Source: Micromonospora sp. MA102 (GTDB lineage: Bacteria > Actinomycetota > Actinomycetes > Mycobacteriales > Micromonosporaceae). From it: a stretch of DNA of 64,000 nucleotides. The translations under genes and the position numbers were made by a program. The notes beneath the pieces were generated by a model, which saw only the letters and a list, made by a program, of their open reading frames with translations, did no database searches and was not told the DNA's origin. Positions 7,601 to 15,406 of this stretch are shown in pieces; positions within the stretch are counted from its first letter, which is position 1; each line of letters begins with the position of its first letter. The DNA is taken from assembly GCF_025460765.1 (NCBI RefSeq), contig NZ_JAMWEG010000019.1, positions 57,897 to 121,896 on the forward strand, in the 5' to 3' direction.

Positions 7601-8921
7601 GCCCAGCCGAGGCCCGCGCTGCGCTCGTCGTCGCGTCCGCGGTCGGAGGGTCGGTCGTCACCGCCACGTCCACCCGGTGAGCCGGGGTCGCGCCGACGCC
7701 CGCCGCAACGCCGACGGATGGGAGGTGCGCCGGAGGCCCGTCGCCGACGAGCGAAGACGGAGGGTTCGACGCCGAGGCGGATTCGGCCGTTCCGGGATGA
7801 GGCACCGGGCCGGGATCTCCGGGGAGCGTGACCGGGTCCGGCATCCGCTGGGAGGGAATGGCGCCGGCGGACGGCGGGAGCCCCAGGTCCACCGGCTGCG
7901 CGGGCAGACCGGCCAGCTTCTCGTCGAGCCGGTGATGCAGTGCGCTGTCGGCCTGCGCGGTGGCGGAGCCGCTGACGCCGGAGGCCGCGGCACGGGCGAT
8001 GTCCTCCAGCGACAGGTCCTGACCGGTGGCGAGCCCCGCCGCGCTCTCGGCCAGGGTCTCGCCGGCCATCTCCCGCCCGAAGTGCTCCCCGATCCGGGCA
8101 AACCCCTCGTGCGCGTGCCGCCCGAGGCCGGCCAGCGGCGCCGCCGCCCCACCGGCGAAGCCACCGAGCCCCGACATGCCCACGTCGGTCAGGTCCAGGC
8201 CGTCACGCCGGCCCGTGGAGTTCTGGTACGCCTGCGTCGCCAGGCTGGTGCCGGCCTCCTGCCCCGCCTCGACCAGTCCGGCCAGCACGGCCCGGCGGGC
8301 GAGTCCGCGGGCGCCACTCTTGACGACCTCCTTGGCGGCCCGCTCGCCGGCCTCCTTCAACCCCTCCTTGACGGCTTTATGGGCCAGCTGGGCCACCAGC
8401 CGCTTGAAGATCTGCTGCACGGCGACGCGGCTGGCCGTGATGGCGGCGCCGGCCGCCGGCGAGGCGGCGCCCATGGTCAGGACCGTGGCCACCGCGAGCG
8501 AGAGCAGCTCGACGACCAGGATGCCCAGCTCGATCCAGGCCTCGAGTTTGGCGCCCTCGATGTCGCAGCCGCACGAGTCGACCAGCTTGCCCAGCTCGCC
8601 GGTCGCCGCCACGAGGACGTGCAGCGGCGCGTCCTCCCCCTCGGCGACCTTGCCCCAGGCGATGTCGAACGCCTGCGCCACCAGGCCGACGCCGCCATAT
8701 CCGCTGCGGACCTCGTCGGCAGCGGTCGTGGCGTCGTTCAGCGGGCCGGCCAGGACGTCGGTGACGCCGTACCACTGGTCGGCCAGGTCCCAGACGGCCC
8801 GTTCGTTGCCCTCCGGCCACTCGACGCCGACGACCCAGTCCAGCGCCTCGTAGATCCAGCCGGGCACGTCCCAGGGGCAGTAGTCGAGCGGGTGCGGGAT
8901 CGGGCTGGGCAGCGTGCTCAC
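4623..8921 (-). CDS. Polymorphic toxin: CpnT-like N-terminus, papain-fold deamidase module, RelA/SpoT-like C-terminus
   Basis: 1432 residues from GTG 8921 (GGAGG about 8 bases upstream). Residues 1-290 resemble the N-terminal domain of CpnT-like type VII substrates: Trp-rich helices, a hydrophobic stretch (LGILVVELLSLAVATVLTMGAA), then Ala/Lys-rich helices. Residues about 330-600 are a Pro-rich linker; 600-690 is a Glu/Arg-rich coiled region. Residues about 800-940 match the toxin glutamine deamidase (papain-like) fold: Cys805 in INCLDCT, His911 in GSHAWVAL and Asp926 in LYLDPQTG form a plausible triad. Residues about 1270-1395 resemble a RelA/SpoT synthetase: Lys1282/Arg1286/Lys1290, Asp1303 in KDLAGAKV, Tyr1347 in SGYRDVL, Glu1363 in AELRLHL, then EWEHALYE. 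Deamidase call fairly firm; RelA-like call moderate. Confidence 0.8.
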   Translation of the reverse strand: MSTLPSPIPHPLDYCPWDVPGWIYEALDWVVGVEWPEGNERAVWDLADQWYGVTDVLAGPLNDATTAADEVRSGYGGVGLVAQAFDIAWGKVAEGEDAPLHVLVAATGELGKLVDSCGCDIEGAKLEAWIELGILVVELLSLAVATVLTMGAASPAAGAAITASRVAVQQIFKRLVAQLAHKAVKEGLKEAGERAAKEVVKSGARGLARRAVLAGLVEAGQEAGTSLATQAYQNSTGRRDGLDLTDVGMSGLGGFAGGAAAPLAGLGRHAHEGFARIGEHFGREMAGETLAESAAGLATGQDLSLEDIARAAASGVSGSATAQADSALHHRLDEKLAGLPAQPVDLGLPPSAGAIPSQRMPDPVTLPGDPGPVPHPGTAESASASNPPSSLVGDGPPAHLPSVGVAAGVGATPAHRVDVAVTTDPPTADATTSAARASAGPTLSAVAVETPVAGAPGSDTAEPTSGPVKTSGLPGVGTPTQTAPMQAAAPPTVVGPPAAVAPPAHGPIPAPADQTPVGTTTGQVGSLAAPSAHPNPAPVAGPGPGASVSGPDPRPVPNPRFPLLEALAPPRPASDPPPTLPGPSDPPPPRRMTPQERAARLTADREALDRRRYHGYLRSQREWYEESRRQQRADWLRERADYHEERASDWGAQATEFDRAGRDLAAARWYREAREASIEALELREEAQRVLAGSVVPAEVMVEDDVDFYRINDDVADLALGAVETADHSALTGDGRPPPIDRSRRYGMRGGLRPPLALHQTDLERQMPRHPDGRVVRTADPRRGGWFRLANDGGPAADATRGINCLDCTLSLFETWMHGRPRVSAPRTFDGYLLGDVHRPVGGEADGPRRVEETTGGRFQNLCPAALPGVPDHETRRVVEGGYRDLHGQLLAGGHGSYAFLITTYEGGGSHAWVALNQDGSVLYLDPQTGRMSRHPLYTHSGVRDPHNVVGVDALVLGPDGNPMPLAGRPPGDYNVLPDPVEPSPPPRPVEPPPPPAPDDGDSPDFNHVHLLGETTTFHHRPDGTSFPGSAPDTEPEAIRTRNAHRDAHADRIAAGLYVRDALAASGSLDEVFAAGVTPVELAQHADGPTLQRLVPELDPAAAGDLTRLLADPRVRQMLDHTWEAPPRHEGLLAETLVRQLAQRPDLVRMILSTPELANSLTARPITLHHLASHQEAIDVLGDVLNDIATHGPGAVITPKATKPLPTPVTEDQRRIAAAIASRGQSNIQLGFDDSRRDDETYRLAYVDQLYVDATVAQQELTELAIAVAGDDGQPDWRTEPKSRERVLDKLVEYENDAAQLKDLAGAKVQFRRLDDIYRSLDRLSADPDVVILHIKDRFLKPQQSGYRDVLLNLRMSNGHVAELRLHLNSLDEIAEWEHALYEVRRDLEVISEADGRPLTERERALRDGLLRRAQDIYWRALNETTGEAPPQ

Positions 8922-8939
8922 GCGCGGATCCTCCGGTGG

Positions 8940-9296
8940 TCAGCGCCAGGGCCGGTGCGGGTTGTGCTGCTGGTGCGGGATCCCGCCGATCTGGCGGGCG
9001 TTGGTCAGGTCGGTCTCGACCGTGGCGACGACGGAACGCACCACGTCGGCGCCCAGCCCTTCGAGGGACCGGCCGAGAATCTCCCAGGCGCGCAGCAGGG
9101 TCTCCGCGTAGCCCTGGTAGTGCCTGTCGAAGGCGGCGCCGATGTCGTCCCGACCCCACGGGCGCTGCGCGCCGGCCGCCGCGATCGGGTCGCCCGCCTC
9201 GTGCCGGGAGGCGGTGACCGCCTCACCGGCCAGGGCCAGGTCGGCACCGCCGCGCCGGGCCCGGTCCGGGTCCAGCCAGATCTCCCCGCCGGACAT
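8940..9296 (-). CDS. WXG100/EspC-like small helical protein, toxin partner
   Basis: 118 residues from ATG 9296, four bases after the YbaB-like stop and 18 bases before the toxin start. The body is two amphipathic helices around a turn: RARRGGADLALAGEAVTASRHEA, then PWGRDDIGAAFDRHYQGYAETLLRAWEILGRSLEGLGADVVRSVVATVETDLTNARQI. The Trp-Gly turn and the F...Y spacing are typical of small type VII (ESX) secreted proteins that pair with larger LXG/CpnT-type effectors. No signal peptide. Likely role: chaperone or co-secretion partner of the 1432-residue toxin. No ESX secretion machinery genes lie in the window. Confidence 0.65.
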   Translation of the reverse strand: MSGGEIWLDPDRARRGGADLALAGEAVTASRHEAGDPIAAAGAQRPWGRDDIGAAFDRHYQGYAETLLRAWEILGRSLEGLGADVVRSVVATVETDLTNARQIGGIPHQQHNPHRPWR

Positions 9297-9300
9297 GCGG

Positions 9301-9714
9301 TCACTCGCCGCGGGACAGGACGGCGTCGGCCCGGCCCAGCAATGCCCCGAAGTCATGGGTACGCAGGAACTCCACCGACGGCGAGCCGGGCGGCAGGTAG
9401 CCGGCGACCAGCTCACGGGTCGCGGTGACCGCGGCGCGGGACGCCCGCAGGACGGTGTCGGTGATCTTCCGGCTGAGCGCGGAGGCGTCCCGGTCGCGGA
9501 ACACCGAGGGAGCGACCTCGACGCTGATCAGCTCGCCGCGGGCGCCCACGACCGCCGTCACCTGCCCGTCGTCGGAGCGCTCGGTCACCCGCAGCTCCGC
9601 GAGCCTGATCTGCAGTTCGTCCAAACCAGACCGAAGTCGCTGGTACTGGCCGTACACCTCGTCGAACCGCGCACGCAGCGCGCGGTTCGCATCCCGGTCC
9701 GCGCTCTCGGCCAC
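9301..9714 (-). CDS. YbaB/EbfC-family nucleoid-associated-like protein
   Basis: About 137 residues from GTG 9714, preferred because AAGGGGA lies just upstream; ATG 9753 would add 13 residues. A central coiled helix (FDEVYGQYQRLRSGLDELQIRLAELRVT) leads into a beta sheet (GQVTAVVGARGELISVEVAP), then RDASALSRKITDTVLRASRAAVTATRELV, the helix-strand-helix order of YbaB/EbfC proteins. In actinobacteria such genes often precede type VII substrates, where their role is unclear; they may bind DNA or act as small scaffolds. First gene of the toxin operon, divergent from the SUKH-3 fusion. Confidence 0.75.
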   Translation of the reverse strand: MAESADRDANRALRARFDEVYGQYQRLRSGLDELQIRLAELRVTERSDDGQVTAVVGARGELISVEVAPSVFRDRDASALSRKITDTVLRASRAAVTATRELVAGYLPPGSPSVEFLRTHDFGALLGRADAVLSRGE

Positions 9715-9795
9715 CGCCGCTCCCCTTCCGTCACCGTCAGTAGGGCCGACCATACCGGGCGCCACGGAATCCGTGGGGTCCGGTAACTTCAGGCT

Positions 9796-11028
9796 GTGAT
9801 CGAACGACAGCAGGTCGAGGAACTCGCCGCCGTCTGGGCCCGCCGGGATTCTGAGCGCCTGGGATTCCCGTGCACGCCGTTCGTCGAGGAGTTCGACCTG
9901 GGTTACCTGGTCACGTCCACGGTGGCCCCCGAGGCCCGGGCCCTCCCCGGTGACCTGCCGACCACGGTCATCGACAAGGAGACCGGCGAGCTGTCGACCT
10001 GGCCACGCGTGCCGACCGCCGCCGTCGAGCAGATGTTCCGGCAGCGCCGACAGGCCGCGCCGCGGGCACCGCGCACCGTCGACCCGGCCGGCCAACTGCT
10101 CCGGGGGATCACGCGGTTGCCCACGCCCGGCGCCGCGGCCCACCTCACCGTCGACGGTCGCACGCACGTCGCGCACGGCGCCAAGGGCGACGTCGAGCTG
10201 CGCCACCATCCGCTTGTCGTGTCCTATCTGGACGGGCTGCCCGCCGGCCACCTGGTCCGCGGCGGCGAGCGGCACGCCGAGATGATCGTCGTCTCCGACG
10301 TCCTGCACGATCATGACCACGCACTGACGTCCGCCGGTCGCACCCCGCTCGGCCTGGAAGAGGCCAGATCACTTCTCGGCAAGGCCCGGATGGGGTCCTT
10401 CCGTATCCGGGAACCGGGGGACCCGGCCGGCGGCCCGGGCGAACTCCGCTGCGAGTCCTGCATCAGATTCCTGGTGCACTTCAACGTCCTCCCCTGGCCC
10501 GAACTGGCCTACGCCGAGGAGTGGCACGCGGAGCCGCAGAACGACCCCGAACCCGGCCGGTTTCCGACCGAGGTGGCGAACGCCCTCGTGGTCGCCGGCT
10601 GGCAGCCGCACTTCGGCGACGAGGTGTCAGCCGCCGCCTCCGTCCAGAAGGTCACGGAGGTCAGCGGGAGCCGGCACACACACCACGCCTTTCCGGCCGC
10701 GTTGGAAACCATCACCGCCTTTCCCGGCCTGGTCGGTGCGCGACAAGGGCCGGGCGAGGAAGTGTGGATCTCCCGGTTCGACATCCGTCCCCGCAAGATG
10801 GCCCACACCGCCGACACCCTCGCCGATTTCGGGGCGGTGCTCGGTGTCCGGCTGTTCCCGCTCGGCAGCGAGCGGCAGGAGAGCATCATCGCCGTCGACG
10901 AGCACGGCCGGATCTTCGCGCTCGATCAGGCCGGCGAATGGTTCCTCGGCCCCGACATCGACGCCGCCCTCACCACCCTGCTGCTCGGTCGCGCTCCCGC
11001 CCGGGTCCGCGACGACGGCACCTGGTGA
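9796..11028 (+). CDS. YwqJ-type deaminase fused to SUKH-3 immunity domain
   Basis: 410 residues from GTG 9796. Residues 1-80 resemble a small YrhB/Imm35-like immunity domain (FDLGYLVTSTV, GDLPTTVIDKETGELSTWP). The middle (about 130-235) has deaminase-fold zinc motifs: His160-Ala-Glu162 in GGERHAEMIVVSD and Cys219-x-x-Cys222 in RCESCIRFLVHF, as in YwqJ-type toxins. Residues about 255-400 match SUKH-3: EVANALVVAGWQPHF, then LGVRLFPLGSERQESIIAVDEHGRIFALDQAGEWFLGPDIDAALTTLLLG. A deaminase next to an immunity domain in one chain suggests either a self-neutralised toxin or an immunity hub. It is divergent from the YbaB/WXG/toxin operon and shares its 81-base promoter region. Confidence 0.75.
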   Translation: MIERQQVEELAAVWARRDSERLGFPCTPFVEEFDLGYLVTSTVAPEARALPGDLPTTVIDKETGELSTWPRVPTAAVEQMFRQRRQAAPRAPRTVDPAGQLLRGITRLPTPGAAAHLTVDGRTHVAHGAKGDVELRHHPLVVSYLDGLPAGHLVRGGERHAEMIVVSDVLHDHDHALTSAGRTPLGLEEARSLLGKARMGSFRIREPGDPAGGPGELRCESCIRFLVHFNVLPWPELAYAEEWHAEPQNDPEPGRFPTEVANALVVAGWQPHFGDEVSAAASVQKVTEVSGSRHTHHAFPAALETITAFPGLVGARQGPGEEVWISRFDIRPRKMAHTADTLADFGAVLGVRLFPLGSERQESIIAVDEHGRIFALDQAGEWFLGPDIDAALTTLLLGRAPARVRDDGTW

Positions 11029-11034
11029 GGCGCG

Positions 11035-12474
11035 TCAGAGCTTCACGCCGGTCAGCACCATGACCCGCGGCTCGGTGTAGTCGTCCATGGCGCTGCGCAG
11101 CCCCTCCCGCCCCACGCCCGAGCCCTTCACCCCGCCGTACGGCATCTGGTCGGCCCGGTAGGACGGCACGTCCCCGACGATCACCCCGCCGACCTCGAGC
11201 GTCCGGGCCGCGAGGAACGCGGTCTGCAGGTTGTGGGTGAACACGCCGGCCTGCAACCCGTACGCCGAGTCGTTGACCGCGGTGAACGCGGCCTGGGCGT
11301 CGGTGACCGGGGCGACCACCAGCACCGGCCCGAACACCTCCTCGGTGCACACCTTGGCCGACGACGGCACTCCGCTGAGCACGGTGGGCGGGTAGGTGGC
11401 GCCGTCCCGGCGCCCGCCGACCTCGATGGTGGCCCCGGCGGCGACCGCCTCGTCGACCCAGGCCTCGACGCGTTCGGCGGCTTCGACGGACACCAGCGGG
11501 CCCACGTCGGTCAGTTCGGAGGCGGGGTCGCCGGTGCGCAGCTCCTCGACGGCCGCGACGAGCCGGGGCAGGAAGCCGTCGTAGAGCCATTCGTGCACGT
11601 ACACCCGCTGGACGGCGATGCACGACTGGCCGGCCTGGTAGTTGGAGAAGGTGGCGATGCGGTGCGCGGCGAAGGTCAGGTCCCCGTCGGACGACCAGTC
11701 CTCGCAGATCACCGCCGCGGCGTTGCCGCCGAGTTCGAGGGTGACGTGCTTGTCGGGGGCGGCCCGGCGGATGGCCGCGCCGACCGGCCCGGACCCGGTG
11801 AACGACACGACGGGCAGCCGGGGGTCGGCGACCAGTTCGGCGGCGCGCTCGTTGGGCAGCGGCAGCACCGAGAACATGCCCTCGGGCAGGTCAGTCTCGG
11901 CCAGGATCTCGCCGAGCAGCAGCGCGGAGAGCGGGGTGGCCGGGGCCGGCTTGACGACGATGGGTGCGCCGACGGCGATGGCCGGGGCGACCTTGTGCGC
12001 GACGAGGTTGAGCGGGAAGTTGAACGGGGCGATCCCCAGGACCGGGCCGCGGGGCACCCGCCGGACCAGTGCGATCCGGCCGGTGGCCGCCGGGTCGGTG
12101 TCGAGGCGTTGCAGCTCGCCGGAGAAGCGCCGGGCCTCCTCGGCCGCCCAGCGGAAGGTGGAGACCGCGCGGCCCACCTCGGCCTTCGCCCACTTCACCG
12201 GCTTGCCGTTCTCGGCGGTGATCAGCGCGGCGACCTCGTCGGCCCGGTCGGCCAGCCGCCGGGAGACGTGGTCGAGGGCGGCCGCGCGGACGTGCGCGGG
12301 CAGGGCCGCGGCCGCCGCCGCCACGCCGGCGGCTGCCGCGACGGCGGCTTCGACCTGGTCGGGCGTGGCGAGGGTGGTACGCCCGACCGTGCGGCCGTCG
12401 TACGGGTGGGTGACGGTGAGCTCGCCCTCGCCGTGGGCGGGGCGGCCGGCGACATAGAAGGCTCTCGGCTCCAC
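11035..12474 (-). CDS. NAD(P)-dependent aldehyde dehydrogenase
   Basis: 479 residues from ATG 12474, standard length for the ALDH superfamily. Active-site residues are visible: Glu247 in VTLELGGNAAA, nucleophile Cys285 in YQAGQSCIAVQRVYV, cofactor loop FTGSGPVGAAI and the C-terminal PYGGVKGSGVGREG. It oxidises an aldehyde to the acid with NAD or NADP. Substrate cannot be read from the sequence; similarity to succinate-semialdehyde or glyceraldehyde-type dehydrogenases is plausible. It is divergent from the aminobutyraldehyde dehydrogenase/GabT pair, so a role in oxidising the succinate semialdehyde made by GabT would complete the route; that is inference. Confidence 0.85.
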   Translation of the reverse strand: MEPRAFYVAGRPAHGEGELTVTHPYDGRTVGRTTLATPDQVEAAVAAAAGVAAAAAALPAHVRAAALDHVSRRLADRADEVAALITAENGKPVKWAKAEVGRAVSTFRWAAEEARRFSGELQRLDTDPAATGRIALVRRVPRGPVLGIAPFNFPLNLVAHKVAPAIAVGAPIVVKPAPATPLSALLLGEILAETDLPEGMFSVLPLPNERAAELVADPRLPVVSFTGSGPVGAAIRRAAPDKHVTLELGGNAAAVICEDWSSDGDLTFAAHRIATFSNYQAGQSCIAVQRVYVHEWLYDGFLPRLVAAVEELRTGDPASELTDVGPLVSVEAAERVEAWVDEAVAAGATIEVGGRRDGATYPPTVLSGVPSSAKVCTEEVFGPVLVVAPVTDAQAAFTAVNDSAYGLQAGVFTHNLQTAFLAARTLEVGGVIVGDVPSYRADQMPYGGVKGSGVGREGLRSAMDDYTEPRVMVLTGVKL

Positions 12475-12615
12475 GCTGCGCAGCGTAGACCACGCAAGGC
12501 CGCGCGGAAACAGTTGCTCAAACCCTTGTCTGCCTCGGATTTAGTAGCCAAGATGGCAGTCAGATTGCGATAACCTCCGCTGACCTTCGCCCCGGCCACC
12601 CCTCGGAGACACCTG

Positions 12616-14052
12616 ATGAGCGATCAGCAGCAGCTGCGCAACTTCGTCAACGGCGAGTACGTCGACCCGGTGGACGGCGGCTTCGCCGACCTGATCGACC
12701 CGTGCACCGGCGAGGTCTTCGCCCAGGCGCCGGTTTCCGGGGCCGCGGACGTGGACGCGGCCATGAAGGCGGCCGCCGCCGCGTTCGAGGGCTGGCGGGA
12801 CGCCACCCCGGGCGAGCGGCAGAAGGCCCTGCTGAAGCTCGCCGACGCCGTGGAGTCCCGGGCGGCCGAGCTGGTCGACGCCGAGGTCCGCAACACGGGC
12901 AAGCCCCGCCAGCTCACGGCCGACGAGGAGCTGCCGCCGGCGGTGGACCAGTTCCGGTTCTTCGCGGGCGCCGCCCGCCTGCTGGAGGGGCGCTCGGCCG
13001 GCGAGTACCTGGCCGGGCACACCTCGTATGTGCGGCGGGAGCCGATCGGCGTCTGCGCCCAGGTCACGCCCTGGAACTACCCGCTCATGATGGCGGTCTG
13101 GAAGATCGCCCCGGCCCTGGCGGCGGGCAACACGGTGGTGCTGAAGCCCTCCGACACCACGCCGGTGTCGACGCTGCTGCTGGCCGAGATCGCGTCGGAG
13201 TTCCTCCCGCCGGGCGTGTTCAACGTGGTGTGCGGCGACCGGGACACCGGCCGGGCGCTGGTGTCGCACCCGACCCCGCAGTTCGTCTCGATCACGGGGT
13301 CGACGCGGGCCGGCATGGAGGTCGCCGCGGCGGCCGCCCCGGACCTCAAGCGGACCCACCTGGAGCTGGGCGGCAAGGCCCCGGTGGTGATCTTCGACGA
13401 CGCGGACGTGGCGGCGGCGGCCGAGGCCATCGCGGTGGGCGGCTACTTCAACGCCGGTCAGGACTGCACGGCCGCCACCCGGGTGCTGGCCGGGCCGGGC
13501 ATCCACGACGACTTCGTGGCCGCCCTCGCCGAGCAGGCCCGCAACACGAAGACCGGCGCGCCGGACGACGAGGATGTGCTCTACGGTCCGCTGAACAACG
13601 CCAACCAGCTCGGCCGGGTACGCGGGTTCGTGGACCGGCTGCCGGACCACGCGAACGTCGAGACCGGCGGCTCCCAGCTCGGCGAGCGCGGCTACTTCTA
13701 CGCGCCGACCGTGGTGTCCGGGGTCCGTCAGGCCGACGAGATCATCCAGGACGAGGTGTTCGGGCCGGTCATCACCGTGCAGCGCTTCTCCGACGAGGAC
13801 GAGGCGGTGCGCTGGGCCAACGGTGTGGACTACGGCCTCTCCGCCTCGGTGTGGACGAAGGACCACGGCCGGGCCATGCGGATGACGCGCCGGCTGGACT
13901 TCGGCTGCGTCTGGGTGAACACGCACATCCCGTTCGTCTCGGAGATGCCGCACGGCGGTTTCAAGCACTCCGGGCACGGCAAGGACCTCTCGGTCTACAG
14001 CCTGGAGGACTACACCCGGATCAAGCACGTCATGCACAACATCGAGGGCTGA
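12616..14052 (+). CDS. patD: Gamma-aminobutyraldehyde dehydrogenase
   Basis: 478 residues from ATG 12616 (GGAG about 9 bases upstream). ALDH family with Glu250 in HLELGGKAP and Cys284 in FNAGQDCTAATRV. The GQDCTAATR sequence and the overall layout (WNYPLMMAVWKIAPALAAGN, HIPFVSEMPHGGFKHSGHGKDL) are typical of the PatD/Prr group that oxidises 4-aminobutanal to GABA in putrescine breakdown. It is three bases ahead of gabT, which uses the product, so the pair forms a putrescine-to-succinate-semialdehyde segment. Substrate assignment rests on family pattern plus context. Confidence 0.85.
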   Translation: MSDQQQLRNFVNGEYVDPVDGGFADLIDPCTGEVFAQAPVSGAADVDAAMKAAAAAFEGWRDATPGERQKALLKLADAVESRAAELVDAEVRNTGKPRQLTADEELPPAVDQFRFFAGAARLLEGRSAGEYLAGHTSYVRREPIGVCAQVTPWNYPLMMAVWKIAPALAAGNTVVLKPSDTTPVSTLLLAEIASEFLPPGVFNVVCGDRDTGRALVSHPTPQFVSITGSTRAGMEVAAAAAPDLKRTHLELGGKAPVVIFDDADVAAAAEAIAVGGYFNAGQDCTAATRVLAGPGIHDDFVAALAEQARNTKTGAPDDEDVLYGPLNNANQLGRVRGFVDRLPDHANVETGGSQLGERGYFYAPTVVSGVRQADEIIQDEVFGPVITVQRFSDEDEAVRWANGVDYGLSASVWTKDHGRAMRMTRRLDFGCVWVNTHIPFVSEMPHGGFKHSGHGKDLSVYSLEDYTRIKHVMHNIEG

Positions 14053-14055
14053 GCC

Positions 14056-15324
14056 TTGTCGAGCGAGGAACTGCACAAGCGCCGTGGGGCGGCGGTGGCC
14101 CGCGGTGTCGGCAGCACGATCACTTCCTACGTCGACCGCGCGGGCGGCGGCACGATCACCGACGTCGACGGGCGGGAGTGGATCGACTTCGCGGCCGGCA
14201 TCGCGGTGGCCAACGTGGGCAACTCCGCGCCGCGGGTGGTCGAGGCGGTCCGGGCGCAGGTCGAGCGCTTCACGCACACCTGTTTCATGGTTGCGCCCTA
14301 CGAGTCGTACGTGGCGGTCTGCGAGCAGCTCAACGCGCTGACGCCGGGTGACTTCGAGAAGCGCTCGGCGCTGTTCAACTCGGGCGCCGAGGCGGTGGAG
14401 AACGCCGTGAAGATCGCCCGGCACGCCACGGGGCGGCCGGCGGTGGTGGTCTTCGACCACGCGTACCACGGCCGGACCAACCTGACCATGGCGCTGACCG
14501 CGAAGAACATGCCGTACAAGCACCGGTTCGGGCCGTTCGCCGGTGAGGTCTACCGGGTGCCGATGTCGTACCCGTTGCGCGACGGCGGCCTCGACGGGGC
14601 GACCGCGGCGGCCCGGGCGATCGAGATGGTGGAGAAGCAGGTCGGCGCGGAGAACGTGGCGGCGCTGCTGATCGAGCCGATCCAGGGCGAGGGCGGTTTC
14701 GTGGTGCCGGCCGAGGGGTTCCTGCCGGCGCTGCGCGAGTGGGCGACCGCCACCGGCGTGGTGTTCGTGGCCGACGAGATCCAGACCGGGTTCTGCCGGA
14801 CCGGCGACTGGTTCGCCTGTCAGCACGAGGGCGTGGAGCCGGACCTGATCACCCTGGCCAAGGGCATCGCGGGCGGGCTGCCGCTCGCCGCGGTCACCGG
14901 CCGGGCGGAGCTGATGGACGCGGTGCACGTGGGCGGCCTCGGCGGAACGTACGGGGGCAACCCGATCGCCTGCGCGGCCGCGCTCGCGGCCGTCGAGACC
15001 ATGCACGAGCTGGACCTGGCCGCCGCCGCCCGGCGGATCGGCACGGTGATGGTCGACCGGCTGCGCGCGATCGCCGCCCGCGACCCGCGCGTCGCCGAGG
15101 TGCGTGGCCGTGGCGCGATGCTCGCCGTGGAGATCGTCCAGCCCGGCACGCTGACCCCGGACCCGGCCGCCACGGCGGCGATCTCGGCGGCCTGCCACGC
15201 GGCCGGGCTGCTCACCCTGACCTGCGGTACGTACGGCAATGTGCTGCGCTTCCTGCCCCCGCTCGTCATCTCCGACGACGAACTGGCCCGCGGTCTGGAC
15301 ATCCTGGAGGCCGCCTTCGGCTGA
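14056..15324 (+). CDS. gabT: 4-aminobutyrate aminotransferase
   Basis: 422 residues with a TTG start at 14056, three bases after the patD stop; the short gap supports translational coupling. Class III PLP aminotransferase: NSGAEAVENAVKIARHATGRPAVVVFDHAYHGRT, the Asp-bearing VVFVADEIQTGFCRTG, and the PLP lysine Lys269 in LITLAKGIAGGLPLAAV. It moves the amino group of GABA to 2-oxoglutarate, giving succinate semialdehyde and glutamate. Together with the upstream dehydrogenase it forms the lower putrescine/GABA pathway. The stop codon sits in a hairpin (15319-15336), followed by a second one (15344-15395). Confidence 0.92.
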   Translation: MSSEELHKRRGAAVARGVGSTITSYVDRAGGGTITDVDGREWIDFAAGIAVANVGNSAPRVVEAVRAQVERFTHTCFMVAPYESYVAVCEQLNALTPGDFEKRSALFNSGAEAVENAVKIARHATGRPAVVVFDHAYHGRTNLTMALTAKNMPYKHRFGPFAGEVYRVPMSYPLRDGGLDGATAAARAIEMVEKQVGAENVAALLIEPIQGEGGFVVPAEGFLPALREWATATGVVFVADEIQTGFCRTGDWFACQHEGVEPDLITLAKGIAGGLPLAAVTGRAELMDAVHVGGLGGTYGGNPIACAAALAAVETMHELDLAAAARRIGTVMVDRLRAIAARDPRVAEVRGRGAMLAVEIVQPGTLTPDPAATAAISAACHAAGLLTLTCGTYGNVLRFLPPLVISDDELARGLDILEAAFG

Positions 15325-15336
15325 CCGGGGTCAGCC
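15319..15336. terminator. Palindrome overlapping the gabT stop codon
   Basis: GGCTGACC, two bases, GGTCAGCC: the TGA stop of gabT (15322-15324) lies in the left arm and a mirror TCA in the right arm. The loop is very tight, so by itself it is weak; it precedes a stronger hairpin. Confidence 0.4.
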
Positions 15337-15343
15337 CTCGATC

Positions 15344-15395
15344 GTGGAACACCACGGGTGTCGATCCCCCCCAGGTGCCGCCCGTGGTGTTCCAC
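15344..15395. terminator. Bidirectional terminator between gabT and the convergent hypothetical gene
   Basis: Perfect 15-bp arms GTGGAACACCACGGG (15344-15358) and CCCGTGGTGTTCCAC (15381-15395) with a 22-base loop, placed between two converging genes. No T-tract, as is usual in high-GC actinobacteria. Confidence 0.7.
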
Positions 15396-15406
15396 CCGTC
15401 CCCCGC

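Noticed and set aside
5349..9428. A 1359-codon open frame on the plus strand opposite the toxin gene
   Set aside because: It is antisense to a protein with recognisable domains, and its translation is low-complexity Arg/Gly/Pro/Val-rich with no family pattern. Such shadows are expected in very high-GC DNA.
12541..15198. An 885-codon open frame on the minus strand opposite patD/gabT
   Set aside because: Antisense shadow of two clear enzymes; the translation is His/Arg/Gly-rich without motifs.
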